Source: Clostridia bacterium
GTDB lineage: Bacteria; Bacillota; Clostridia; Christensenellales; CAG-314
NCBI GenBank assembly: GCA_028698585.1
Contig: JAQVWG010000001.1
Span: 245,662 to 302,459 of the forward strand
DNA length: 56,798 nt
Direction: 5' to 3'
A program made the translations under genes and the position numbers. Numbering within the stretch: position 1 is the stretch's first letter; each line of letters opens with the position of its first letter. Under the pieces are notes generated by a model that saw only the letters and a program-made list of their open reading frames with translations, ran no database searches and was not told the DNA's origin. This document shows, piece after piece, positions 1-7,238 of this stretch.

Positions 1-21
1 GATTTACTCAATAATAAGTAA
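1..21 (+). CDS. 3' end of a gene cut by the window edge (last six codons and stop)
   Basis: The first 21 bases read DLLNNK-stop. A second copy of the same tail lies 133 bases downstream and shows about 23 further codons of the original C-terminus (charged, Lys/Glu/Leu-rich, coiled-coil-like, with SKEKLESLKDKL). The protein therefore probably ends in a short coiled coil. The start and identity of the gene lie outside the window. The frame assignment rests on the shared stop codon and on the uninterrupted frame in the second copy. Confidence 0.5.
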   Translation, partial: DLLNNK

Positions 22-180
22 TAAATCCATAATTATCGCCCATTAGTGATGCACTTGGGTTGTCAATGAGCAATCCAAGGAAAAACTTGAATCCCTTAAG
101 GATAAACTGACTGCTGAGCTGTCTAGAATACAAGATTTACTCAATAATAAGTAATAAATCCATAAATATCACCCAATAGA
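1..180 (+). repeat. Tandem duplication of a gene 3' tail (period 133 bp)
   Basis: Bases 1-47 recur at 134-180 with few differences, both starting gatttactcaataataag and both including the TAA stop. Bases 65-154 of the second copy stay open in the coding frame. The copy is followed directly by the hairpin at 183-211, so the duplication sits between a gene's stop codon and its terminator, as seen downstream of der. Confidence 0.75.
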
Positions 181-182
181 TG

Positions 183-215
183 GCACGACATGATTCAATA
201 ATGTGTCGTGCTTTC
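183..215 (+). terminator. Rho-independent terminator after the duplicated tail
   Basis: GCACGACA at 183-190 pairs perfectly with TGTCGTGC at 204-211 and is followed by TTTCT. It probably ends the transcript of the gene cut by the left edge. Confidence 0.6.
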
Positions 216-232
216 TACTGGCAGAGTCGAAT

Positions 233-280
233 TGAACAATAATGACTCGAAAAAAGTCGAACGTTGGATATTATTGTTCA
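233..280. repeat. Nested inverted repeat of unknown role
   Basis: TGAACAATAAT (233-243) is complementary to ATTATTGTTCA (270-280). Inside it GACT (244-247) pairs with AGTC (255-258) around an A-rich loop. No T-run follows on either strand, so it does not look like a terminator. It could be a small structured RNA or the remnant of a miniature element. Confidence 0.4.
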
Positions 281-329
281 TAATTGAGTTCACAGTGTTG
301 CCAAAAAAATAATTTTTTCCATAAAAGGC

Positions 330-358
330 TTGCAATATGGTATATACTGTGCTAAAAT
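330..358 (+). promoter_or_regulatory. Sigma-A-type promoter for the 53-aa gene
   Basis: TTGCAA (330-335), 17-base spacer, TAAAAT (353-358). Transcription would start near 365, giving a leader of about 24 bases before the ATG at 389. Confidence 0.55.
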
Positions 359-388
359 GTTAAAAGTAAGATACTTTTGGGGGAAATT

Positions 389-550
389 ATGTTAAAGTAT
401 AAGTTGGAGAAGTGCCGTAGTCTTAAGCAGGCAGAGAAGATAATTAACAATTTTGTCAAACTTGGCTGGAAACTAGATAAACTTATCACACCCAATGAGG
501 ATAAACGGTACATACTAGTATTTATTAAAGAACAACGTACAGGTGTATAA
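389..550 (+). CDS. Small 53-aa protein, DUF4177-like
   Basis: An open frame from ATG 389 to TAA 548 encodes a basic 53-residue protein. It has a good promoter (330-358), a G-rich ribosome-binding stretch (GGGGG, ending about 5 bases before the ATG) and its own terminator (575-598), so it is a complete single-gene unit. The pattern of an N-terminal strand, a helix (LKQAEKIINNF), the turn LGWKLDKL and a final strand YILVFIKE resembles the small DUF4177 fold, whose hallmark is a GW-L motif before the last strand. The function of that family is unknown. I infer a real gene from the signals around it. The family call is tentative. Confidence 0.6.
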   Translation: MLKYKLEKCRSLKQAEKIINNFVKLGWKLDKLITPNEDKRYILVFIKEQRTGV

Positions 551-574
551 GCTCATTAAACTTGCACAGTCATG

Positions 575-598
575 CCCGCCTGCAAGGGTGGGTTTTTT
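575..598 (+). terminator. Terminator of the 53-aa gene
   Basis: CCCGCC (575-580) pairs with GGTGGG (587-592) and is followed by six T residues. Confidence 0.75.
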
Positions 599-682
599 AT
601 TGAGTGATTTTTTTGACCATACATATTGGCGTTAATGAGATACTGTGTACAGATATAAATAAGGGGAAATAGGAGAGATACT

Positions 683-1357
683 ATGAAAGAATATGAGAAT
701 GCACTAACACTGTGGAATGACTGGTTTAATAATGCAACCCCTCAAGCAATTGACGAGGCGAGTATGGGTAATACAACATTCGATAATGCTATTGCTAATC
801 TCGTTAATGGAGCTACGAGAATACTGGATTTTGGCTGTGGCGCCGGTTGGGCGAGCGTAATTATGGCAATGCTCAGTGATAATCAACAGATAGTTGCCGT
901 CGATCAAGCGCCTAATTCGATTAATTACGCCATTATTACTGCCAAGTTATCTCAACAGGATGGTAAGATTAACTTCGTTGTCGCAGATGATACATATCTT
1001 AATAATGTAAGAGAGAGCAGTTTCGACGCTATATTTTCGTCAAATGTACTGGATGTAGTTCCAGAGGATATAACGCAGAGAATGCTAAATGGATTCGCTA
1101 GGGTGCTAGGCAATGGTTCTAAGGCGTTAATTATGCTCAATCCTTACATTGATAGCGAGTACGCTGGAAAGGGTGGTTTTATAGAGTTTCAACCTAATTA
1201 CTTTCAAAAAGACGGCAATCTGAGAATTGTCAATAAGACTGACGAACAATGGGTGGATACATTCTCCAGATATTTTAATGTGGCCAGAATCGAGCACTTT
1301 AACTTCGAGGGTGAGAACACTTCACGCCCACGCAGATTGTTCACTCTAGTCAAATAA
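683..1357 (+). CDS. Class I SAM-dependent methyltransferase
   Basis: A 224-aa protein. The SAM-binding motif I is ILDFGCGAGWA at about residues 48-58, followed by an acidic residue at the end of strand 2 (VAVDQ, about 75) and a motif IV-like segment FDAIFSSNVLDVV at about 115-127. The fold is that of small-molecule or protein methyltransferases of the Methyltransf_11/25 type. The substrate cannot be told from sequence. The start is supported by AGGAGAG about 8 bases upstream. It stands alone with 383 empty bases downstream and no obvious partner. Confidence 0.8.
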   Translation: MKEYENALTLWNDWFNNATPQAIDEASMGNTTFDNAIANLVNGATRILDFGCGAGWASVIMAMLSDNQQIVAVDQAPNSINYAIITAKLSQQDGKINFVVADDTYLNNVRESSFDAIFSSNVLDVVPEDITQRMLNGFARVLGNGSKALIMLNPYIDSEYAGKGGFIEFQPNYFQKDGNLRIVNKTDEQWVDTFSRYFNVARIEHFNFEGENTSRPRRLFTLVK

Positions 1358-1740
1358 GCACCAATCTATACTCAAGGATATTAAGTATTAACACACTTGA
1401 ATGCGCCAGTTAATGCAGCCCTCAGCATGCCAGCTATAATGCATTTTCGCCAAACAATAAACAGTGATATATATGGTTTATTTTGATTAATATAATGACT
1501 GAGGGGGATTTTCTTGTTATACTTGAGTCGATAATTGAGGCTAACAATTGTTTAGAATTAGACAATATAAACTAGAACATTAATTATAAACGATGAACTG
1601 GACAACACTATAGTGCCATTATTGGGCTAATGTTGTCCATTATATACGTTATTACCACTTATAACTAACTAATGAAATGCAACTGCTGTGCTACTGCTAC
1701 ATCTTAACACACGCAATTACATTAACAATAGGAGACTGCC
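1358..1740. other. Gene-free stretch, 383 bp
   Basis: No open frame of note, no strong hairpin and no tRNA was seen. AATAGGAG at 1728-1735 is the ribosome-binding site for the next gene. The rest is AT-rich and featureless to the eye. Confidence 0.5.
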
Positions 1741-2454
1741 ATGACTAAAGAGGGGAAACTGTTGATTATTCTAATCATCATATTACCAATATGTATAGCT
1801 ATAACGCTTAGTGTCTGCGCTCTATCAATAGGCACCAGCAGTATAGAAGTAGTGCAAGACACAATACCCGTATCTATTATTCAAGGCGATATTAACAGTC
1901 TGTCAGCCATAACCGTAGTCGTTACTCCTTATATTGGCGCACAACAGGAGGTGAGTTTAACTGTAGATATGTTGAGTAGTTGTGATATTACTAGACTATC
2001 AATAATAGGCACTCACAATACTACCATAATATATCAAGGCAAGACGTGTATGTTAAGTATTACCCTAGTCGAAGCAATACACATTCATACATATGGCGCT
2101 TGGTCTCTAACGCTTAATCCCACCTGCACCACTGCTGGTTGCGAAAGGCACACCTGTACAGACTGTTCTTACGAGGAAACAAGAGAAGTTGTTGCCGTTG
2201 GCCATACTGGTGGCACTGCTACGTGTACTGTGCAAGCAACTTGCACAAGGTGTAGTCAATTATATGGCGAACCACTTGGTCATGACTACGAGAGCGAATT
2301 CACCATTGACAATCCAGCCACTTGTACAACAGTCGGGAGTAAATCTCGTTATTGTACTCGTTGCGACATAAGAACTGAGATTACTGAGGTACCTGCGACA
2401 GGGCATAACCTTAATCCAACTACAGGCGACTGTAGCGTATGCGATTATCACTAA
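1741..2454 (+). CDS. 5' half of a split BspA-like surface protein: signal anchor and Cys/His-rich repeats
   Basis: The 237-aa product begins with a hydrophobic signal/anchor (about residues 7-30), then an unassigned beta-rich region, then Cys-rich repeats from about residue 125 with the recurrent CTTAGC..HTC..C, GHTGGTATC and GHDYE patterns. Such repeats are common in clostridial secreted proteins upstream of leucine-rich repeats. It stops at TAA (2452-2454) right after CSVCDYH. The next codons are in the same frame and continue into the LRR region at 2491, so this is the first half of one gene of about 470 codons interrupted by a nonsense codon. Translation start: ATG 1741 after ATAGGAG. As it stands it could yield a secreted Cys-rich fragment. 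Confidence 0.75.
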   Translation: MTKEGKLLIILIIILPICIAITLSVCALSIGTSSIEVVQDTIPVSIIQGDINSLSAITVVVTPYIGAQQEVSLTVDMLSSCDITRLSIIGTHNTTIIYQGKTCMLSITLVEAIHIHTYGAWSLTLNPTCTTAGCERHTCTDCSYEETREVVAVGHTGGTATCTVQATCTRCSQLYGEPLGHDYESEFTIDNPATCTTVGSKSRYCTRCDIRTEITEVPATGHNLNPTTGDCSVCDYH

Positions 2455-2490
2455 ACAGTAGGACTAGAATATGAGCTAAATGATGACGGA

Positions 2491-3153
2491 TTGCCCTACT
2501 TGGTAACGGGTATCGGTACGGCGACAGATACAGATATTGTATTGCCGAGTGTATACAACGGCAAGCCCGTGACAAGTATAGGATATAAGGCTTTTTACGA
2601 ATGCTCTTCCCTTACCTCTATCATTATCCCTGACAGTGTGACAAGTATAGGCAACATGGTTTTTTACGCATGTTCTTCCCTTACCTCAATCACTATCCCT
2701 GACAGTGTGATAAGTATAGGCGATTGGGCTTTCTGTTCATGCTCTTCCCTTACCTCAATCACTATCCCTGACAGTGTGACAAGTATGGGCCAATGGACAT
2801 TCTTCGCATGCTCTTCGCTTACCTCCGTAACATTTGGCGATAACAGTCAGTTGATAAGTTTTGGTAAGTTTGCATTTGATAGTTGTGCTTCGCTTACCTC
2901 TATCATTATCCCTTCCAGTGTGACAAGTATTGAATGTTCGGCTTTCGACGGTTGTACTTCGCTTACATATATCATTATCCCTATCAATGTGACAAATATA
3001 AGTGATATTGCTTTTGATGGTAGCTCTTCACTTACTATCTACTGTGAGGCAGCAAGTACACCGCCAGGTTGGGAGTCTTATTGGCACAGCCACCTGCCTG
3101 TGTACTGGGCAGGTGAGTGGGAATATGTTGACGGCGTACCAACGGCTAAGTAA
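2491..3153 (+). CDS. 3' half of the split surface protein: BspA-type leucine-rich repeats
   Basis: Seven LRR_5/BspA repeats of about 23 residues, built on AF..CSSLTSI.IPDSVTSIG, fill residues from about 25 to 185, followed by the usual C-terminal tail GEWEYVDGVPTAK. The only possible start is TTG 2491, with no ribosome-binding site. The true N-terminal side lies in frame upstream (residues TVGLEYELNDDG between the stop at 2452 and 2491), so this part is probably not translated alone. BspA-like repeats usually mediate adhesion or protein binding at the cell surface. The repeats are nearly identical at DNA level between about 2605 and 2800. Confidence 0.75.
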   Translation: MPYLVTGIGTATDTDIVLPSVYNGKPVTSIGYKAFYECSSLTSIIIPDSVTSIGNMVFYACSSLTSITIPDSVISIGDWAFCSCSSLTSITIPDSVTSMGQWTFFACSSLTSVTFGDNSQLISFGKFAFDSCASLTSIIIPSSVTSIECSAFDGCTSLTYIIIPINVTNISDIAFDGSSSLTIYCEAASTPPGWESYWHSHLPVYWAGEWEYVDGVPTAK

Positions 3154-3239
3154 TAACAGTTGCAGGTAATCCTTGCTGATTAATATCTACGTTGAATAAT
3201 ACTACCAGTACAAGTTGTGATGAATAACTGCTCAACCGT

Positions 3240-3601
3240 TATACTATACGTTGTATAGTTGGTTCTATGCACTGTGCCTTCTCAAGGTTCGAGTCCCGCA
3301 CCATTGGGTACTTTAATAATTAATAAAAGAACACATTCTATATGAATGTGTTTCTTATTGGTGGGCGATACAGGACTAATATGTTGTAAACAGTTGCACT
3401 GTGTTCAACCCATTTGCTTTCGCAGTGTAACTATCTAGCCACAATGCTACCAACTGTCCAACCAACACTTGGTTACACGTACTGTGCCTTCTCAAGGTTC
3501 TCGTCCTTCCTCGCACGTTCACTTCGTTCACTCCACCAAATTGAAATCAGGAGAGTGCTTTCGCATTCTCCTGTTTTCTCATTGGTGGGCGATATAGGAC
3601 T
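3240..3601. repeat. Degenerate tandem repeat containing tRNA-Val 3'-end debris
   Basis: The 3' end of the minus-strand tRNA-Val (attggtgggcgatataggact, 3581-3601) recurs about 224 bases downstream of that gene at about 3357-3377 with one substitution. A second shared block, actgtgccttctcaaggttc, occurs at 3271 and 3481. A tRNA-like T-arm and CCA end (ggttcgagtcccgcacca) lies at about 3287-3304. None forms a whole cloverleaf. A hairpin at about 3549-3572 (AGGAGAGTGC/GCATTCTCCT) may terminate the tRNA transcript. The stretch is gene-free. Confidence 0.55.
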
Positions 3602-3658
3602 CGAACCTGTGACTTCTTCCATGTGACGGAAGCACTCTACCAACTGAGTTAAACGCCC
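3586..3658 (-). tRNA. tRNA-Val (anticodon CAC), with stem mismatches
   Basis: A cloverleaf can be drawn: acceptor GGGCGTT, D-arm ACTC..GAGT, anticodon stem CTTCC/GGAAG with loop GTCACAT (anticodon CAC, valine GTG), T-loop TTCGAGT, CCA encoded at 3583-3585. Two pairs are broken: T:T in the acceptor (position 6) and C:A in the T-stem (ACAGG/CCTAT). The duplicated 3' fragment at about 3357 has CCTGT, which would restore the T-stem. This may be a decaying, dispensable isoacceptor. Confidence 0.8.
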
Positions 3659-3671
3659 TTATTGTATATGG

Positions 3672-3754
3672 TGCCGATGGTCGGACTCGAACCGACATGA
3701 GGTTGCCCTCGAGGGATTTTAAGTCCCTTGCGTCTGCCATTTCGCCACATCGGC
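3672..3754 (-). tRNA. tRNA-Leu (anticodon TAA)
   Basis: Acceptor GCCGATG pairs with CATCGGC. The anticodon loop is CTTAAAA (TAA) in stem GGGA/TCCC. The long variable arm is typical of leucine tRNAs. CCA is encoded (3669-3671). Confidence 0.93.
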
Positions 3755-3825
3755 ATGTGACATAAAATAAAGTATGCTCCATTTACACAATGGAGCAAGA
3801 CTCATAAGAAATGTTGGTAATGTGG

Positions 3826-3896
<71 letters not shown>

Positions 3897-3923
3897 TTGC
3901 CCCAAATAAATGGATAAAATTGG

Positions 3924-3995
3924 AGCGGGAGACGGGATTCGGACCCGCGACATTTGCCTTGGCAAGGCAACGCTCTACCACTGAGCCACTCCCGC
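3924..3995 (-). tRNA. tRNA-Gly (anticodon GCC)
   Basis: Acceptor GCGGGAG pairs with CTCCCGC, anticodon loop TTGCCAA (GCC), discriminator U, encoded CCA. It is the first gene of the four-tRNA transcript. Confidence 0.94.
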
Positions 3996-4022
3996 TTACT
4001 AATTGCCCTGACAGCGTAGTTT

Positions 4023-4051
4023 ATTTTATCAAACATCAAGACAAAAATCAA
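4023..4051 (-). promoter_or_regulatory. Promoter of the Gly-Cys-Leu-Val tRNA operon
   Basis: On the minus strand TTGATT (4046-4051), 17-base spacer, TAAAAT (4023-4028), a short distance upstream of tRNA-Gly. Confidence 0.5.
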
Positions 4052-4108
4052 GTATTTTGTGCCAGATTATCAGTATTTTTTTTGACTACTGACAAGTATG
4101 GAAATGAG

Positions 4109-4136
4109 TTGATTTTTGCGTACTTTATGATACAAT
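4109..4136 (+). promoter_or_regulatory. Promoter of the HtrA-like protease gene
   Basis: TTGATT (4109-4114), 16-base spacer, TACAAT (4131-4136). The leader to the ATG at 4167 would be about 24 bases. Confidence 0.45.
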
Positions 4137-4166
4137 ATAGTCAAATAATATAATATGGAGAATACT

Positions 4167-5810
4167 ATGAGAAAAGTTAAATTAATTTACATAATCATCG
4201 TTATAGCTCTTTCGCTACTAATAATGACAGGATGTATGCCAGAGGATGGTAAATCAGCTTATGATATTGCCGTCCAGAACGGATTCGTTGGCACCGAGGT
4301 GGAGTGGTTGGCCAGTCTTAAGGGCGATAAGGGCGACCAAGGCGATAAGGGCACTGTTGACGTCGGAATACGCAGTGTAAGTATAGATGACGATGGTAAT
4401 TTATTGGTTACCCTCGAAGATGACCAACAGATTAACCTTGGTATCGTTGTAGGTCAGGCTGGCGTCGACGGAATCAACGGTTTATCTGCGTATGAACAGG
4501 CACTACAAGCAGGATTCGACGGCACTCTGCAAGAATGGTTAGCCAGTTTACGTGGTGAGAATGGCTCTGTAGATGTCGGTATTAGGTCATTATCTATCAA
4601 TCAGCTAGGACAACTCGTTGTTACGCTAGAGAATGATGAGCTAGTTAACTTGGGCGTTGTGGTAGGGCAAGATGGCAAATCTACATATCAATTGGCCGTA
4701 GATAATGGTTATAATGGAACGATAAGTGAATGGTTAGCTAGCCTCGCAGGGTCGACCAGCAGTTTACAGAGCGCAATCAATAGAGCGCTGAGATCGACTG
4801 TTATTGTGTATCAAGTTACAGATTCTACTGTTGATGGTGATGAAGTGGTTGATATTGAAGGTGTAACGGGTGCAGGAGTAATATTTTCGCTAGATAAGGA
4901 GACCGGTACGGCTTATATAGTAACTAACTACCACGTCTGCTATGACGAGACAACATCTGCAATAGGGCAAGACTTCAGGATTATGTTGTATGGTGAGATA
5001 TTTTTTGACAACTGCATTAGCGCAGAATACGTAGGTGGCAGTAGCACTAATGATATTGCCGTACTTAAGATTACCAACAGCGACCAAATCAAAAATTGTT
5101 ATGTAACACAGGTCGAGGTCGCAAACTCTGACCTAGTAACAGTGGGTGAAAGTGTTTTTGCTATAGGTAATCCATCGGGTGAGGGCATAGGGGTGTCCAG
5201 CGGTATTGTCAGTGTAGATTCGCAGACAACCACAATAGGAGCGCCCAACGGCGATGGTACGGTAGACTTGAGAGTAATCCGTTTCGATGCGCCAGTAAAT
5301 CACGGCAACTCAGGTGGAGGGCTGTTCAATGCTAACGCACAGCTACTGGGCATAGTATCTGCCAAAACCGTTTCTGAGGACGTGGAGGGTATGGCGTACG
5401 CAATCCCTAGTAATGTTGCAGTTGCTTTGGCTAGGAATATAGTGTACCACTGCGATAATAACACATCTACCAAAGCCAGAAAGCAGACAATTGGCATCAT
5501 GCTTACAATTGACAGCAGTTCAGGAGTATATGATGATGAATCAGGTGTTATGCGCATTATAAATGTGATAAAAATCACCGAAGTGTTCTCAGGTACGCTT
5601 GCAGAGGGCAAGTTTAGTGTTGGCGACCAAATCATTGCCATGCAGATTGGTGATGGCACGCGAATTAACATCACTAGAATGTTCTCCATTCTTGACTTCA
5701 TACTGACTGCTCGAGGTGGGGATACATTGACGTATACTGTGCTACGTGAGGGTATAGAAGTAGATGTTGTGCTTCAACTACCCACAATATTAAGTACGGA
5801 GATTGAGTAA
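4167..5810 (+). CDS. HtrA/DegP-type serine protease lipoprotein with collagen-like and SAYE-EWLASL repeats
   Basis: The start ATG 4167 has GGAG 6 bases upstream; the in-frame ATG at 4155 has no ribosome-binding site. A lipobox (LIMTGC, Cys about 23) predicts a lipoprotein anchored outside the membrane. Next come three copies of an S-Y-(17)-EWLASL repeat with a short collagen-like GDKGDQGDKG run and VDVGIRS spacers. A trypsin-fold protease follows, with the triad His about 256 (VTNYH), Asp about 296 (TNDIAVLKI) and Ser about 382 (GNSGGGLFN). The C-terminus is a PDZ domain (FSVGDQIIAM). It should degrade or refold damaged surface proteins. The repeats probably serve as stalk or binding modules. 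Confidence 0.88.
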   Translation: MRKVKLIYIIIVIALSLLIMTGCMPEDGKSAYDIAVQNGFVGTEVEWLASLKGDKGDQGDKGTVDVGIRSVSIDDDGNLLVTLEDDQQINLGIVVGQAGVDGINGLSAYEQALQAGFDGTLQEWLASLRGENGSVDVGIRSLSINQLGQLVVTLENDELVNLGVVVGQDGKSTYQLAVDNGYNGTISEWLASLAGSTSSLQSAINRALRSTVIVYQVTDSTVDGDEVVDIEGVTGAGVIFSLDKETGTAYIVTNYHVCYDETTSAIGQDFRIMLYGEIFFDNCISAEYVGGSSTNDIAVLKITNSDQIKNCYVTQVEVANSDLVTVGESVFAIGNPSGEGIGVSSGIVSVDSQTTTIGAPNGDGTVDLRVIRFDAPVNHGNSGGGLFNANAQLLGIVSAKTVSEDVEGMAYAIPSNVAVALARNIVYHCDNNTSTKARKQTIGIMLTIDSSSGVYDDESGVMRIINVIKITEVFSGTLAEGKFSVGDQIIAMQIGDGTRINITRMFSILDFILTARGGDTLTYTVLREGIEVDVVLQLPTILSTEIE

Positions 5811-5835
5811 TATTGACAATTATAGCGTTGTCAGT

Positions 5836-5878
5836 ACAAAAAGCAATAGAGCATCAAGTGTGTTTTGTTGCTTTTTGT
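5836..5878 (+). terminator. Terminator of the HtrA-like gene
   Basis: ACAAAAAGCAA (5836-5846) pairs with TTGCTTTTTGT (5868-5878). The T-rich 3' arm acts as the U-tract. The arm also contains the -35 box of the next promoter. Confidence 0.6.
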
Positions 5879-5896
5879 TATACGCTATGATACAAT
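5868..5896 (+). promoter_or_regulatory. Promoter of the degV-dnph1-tdk operon
   Basis: TTGCTT (5868-5873), 17-base spacer, TACAAT (5891-5896). The -35 box overlaps the preceding terminator stem. Confidence 0.5.
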
Positions 5897-5918
5897 AGTG
5901 AACATGGAGGATATTATA

Positions 5919-6812
5919 ATGAAATTTTTTGTTTCGACTGATAGTACTGCAGATTTGTTCGCAAAAGAAATTGAGGATATGCAGATTGGATTTTTGCCCT
6001 TAACACTCACCATAGAAGATAATGGGATAAGAATGGTAGACGATAATTTTACCTGCGAGGAGCAGTATATTGAGTTCTATAATCTTCTCCGCAAGGGCAT
6101 AGGTGCCAAAACGTCAATGAACAACGCAGAAAAACACGTCCGCTACTTTACTCATCTAGCTGAGCAAGGACACAGGAAAATTATCCATTTCACCATATCC
6201 TATGGACTGGCGCCTACAATGGATGCGGCGCATACTGCTATAGAGCAAGTCAAGCAGATATATCCAGACTTAGATATAGTAGTGGTTGAGAGCCATACGA
6301 CAACGGTTGGACAGGGCATACTCGTCAAGACTGCATATAGAATGCAACAAGAAGGTAAAGAAATGCAAGAGGTAGTCGATTACGTTGAGAATATGAAGCA
6401 CCATATCCAACACTTCATGATTGTTGATGACCTCCAACACCTCAAAAGAGGTGGCAGAGTATCGGGTGCTGCAGCAGCAATAGGTACGATGTTACAACTC
6501 AAAGTGATTTTGAGTTTTGACCGAGACGGTAAATTGACGGTTATTGACAAGGTTGTTGGTGGAATGAAAAAAGCAATCAAGGCAGTAGTAGATATGGGAT
6601 CAGCATTCACGCCTATTAAGGGCGATTGTCATCTCACAGTAGTTCATACTGACAACACTAAGGGTGCAGAGTGGTTGTCCAGCGCACTGCAAGAACAGTT
6701 CGGATTACAGCCAGAAGTACGCATTATGGGACCTACCATTGGATGTCATGTGGGACCTAATTCGGTCAACTATATATTCGTTTCCGAGGAATTAAGGCCA
6801 GTAACCAAATGA
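5919..6812 (+). CDS. DegV family fatty-acid-binding protein
   Basis: The start ATG 5919 is set by GGAGG 8 bases upstream; an upstream in-frame ATG at 5865 lies inside the terminator hairpin. The 297-residue protein starts FVSTDSTADL, the DegV signature, and has the internal DDLQHLKRGGRVSG segment (about residues 170-183) typical of the family. DegV proteins bind a fatty acid; the FakB members present it to FakA for phosphorylation. Whether this is a FakB cannot be decided here. It overlaps the next gene by 4 bases (ATGA), so it is the first gene of a three-gene operon. Confidence 0.88.
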   Translation: MKFFVSTDSTADLFAKEIEDMQIGFLPLTLTIEDNGIRMVDDNFTCEEQYIEFYNLLRKGIGAKTSMNNAEKHVRYFTHLAEQGHRKIIHFTISYGLAPTMDAAHTAIEQVKQIYPDLDIVVVESHTTTVGQGILVKTAYRMQQEGKEMQEVVDYVENMKHHIQHFMIVDDLQHLKRGGRVSGAAAAIGTMLQLKVILSFDRDGKLTVIDKVVGGMKKAIKAVVDMGSAFTPIKGDCHLTVVHTDNTKGAEWLSSALQEQFGLQPEVRIMGPTIGCHVGPNSVNYIFVSEELRPVTK

Positions 6813-7237
6813 GCGTTATACAACCTATAAACATATACTTTTGTGGCTCTATCAAGGGTGGAAGGCAGTTAGTTGACGTATATAAACATATCATTGATTA
6901 CTGTAAGCAATATGGTGATGTGTTGACCGAGCACGTTGGTGATATCAATTATATAAGTGGTGACTATATACACGCTAGCGAAGTATATAATCAAGATACA
7001 CAATGGTTAAGAGATAGCGATATCGTGATAGCCGAAATAAGCACACCCTCACTAGGTGTAGGATACGAATTAGCCTATGCCCAGAATATACATAAGCCCG
7101 TGTACTGCCTCTATAATAGACAGTTATCACCCTCTGTATCTTATATGATTATCGGCTGTGAGCATTTCAAGTGCTATGAATACGCAGATTATACAGAGTT
7201 AGATAGCATACTACATAAGATATTTACTAAGGAATAA
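6809..7237 (+). CDS. DNPH1/Rcl-like 2'-deoxynucleoside 5'-phosphate N-hydrolase
   Basis: This 142-aa protein closely follows the Rcl/DNPH1 branch of the nucleoside 2-deoxyribosyltransferase superfamily: YFCGSIKGGR near the N-terminus (phosphate/base binding), VLTEHVGD (about 44-51), a DSDIVIAEIS strand and the catalytic-Glu motif SLGVGYELAYA (about 81-91). Known members cleave the glycosidic bond of deoxynucleoside 5'-monophosphates, including 5-hydroxymethyl-dUMP. It is coupled upstream by ATGA to degV and is one base from tdk downstream. The pairing with thymidine kinase points to deoxynucleotide salvage or sanitation. Confidence 0.85.
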   Translation: MSVIQPINIYFCGSIKGGRQLVDVYKHIIDYCKQYGDVLTEHVGDINYISGDYIHASEVYNQDTQWLRDSDIVIAEISTPSLGVGYELAYAQNIHKPVYCLYNRQLSPSVSYMIIGCEHFKCYEYADYTELDSILHKIFTKE

Positions 7238-7238
7238 T

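Noticed and set aside
1741-3153. TAA or TGA recoding in this genome
   Set aside because: All other genes end normally at TAA, TAG or TGA and use TGG for Trp, so a code change cannot explain the split gene.
3271-3304. A further tRNA gene on the plus strand
   Set aside because: Only a T-arm-like ggttcgagtcc and an acceptor-like end are present; no D-arm or anticodon stem can be drawn. Treated as debris.
5865-5918. Earlier ATG start for the DegV gene
   Set aside because: It lies within the preceding terminator and promoter and has no ribosome-binding site; ATG 5919 has GGAGG.
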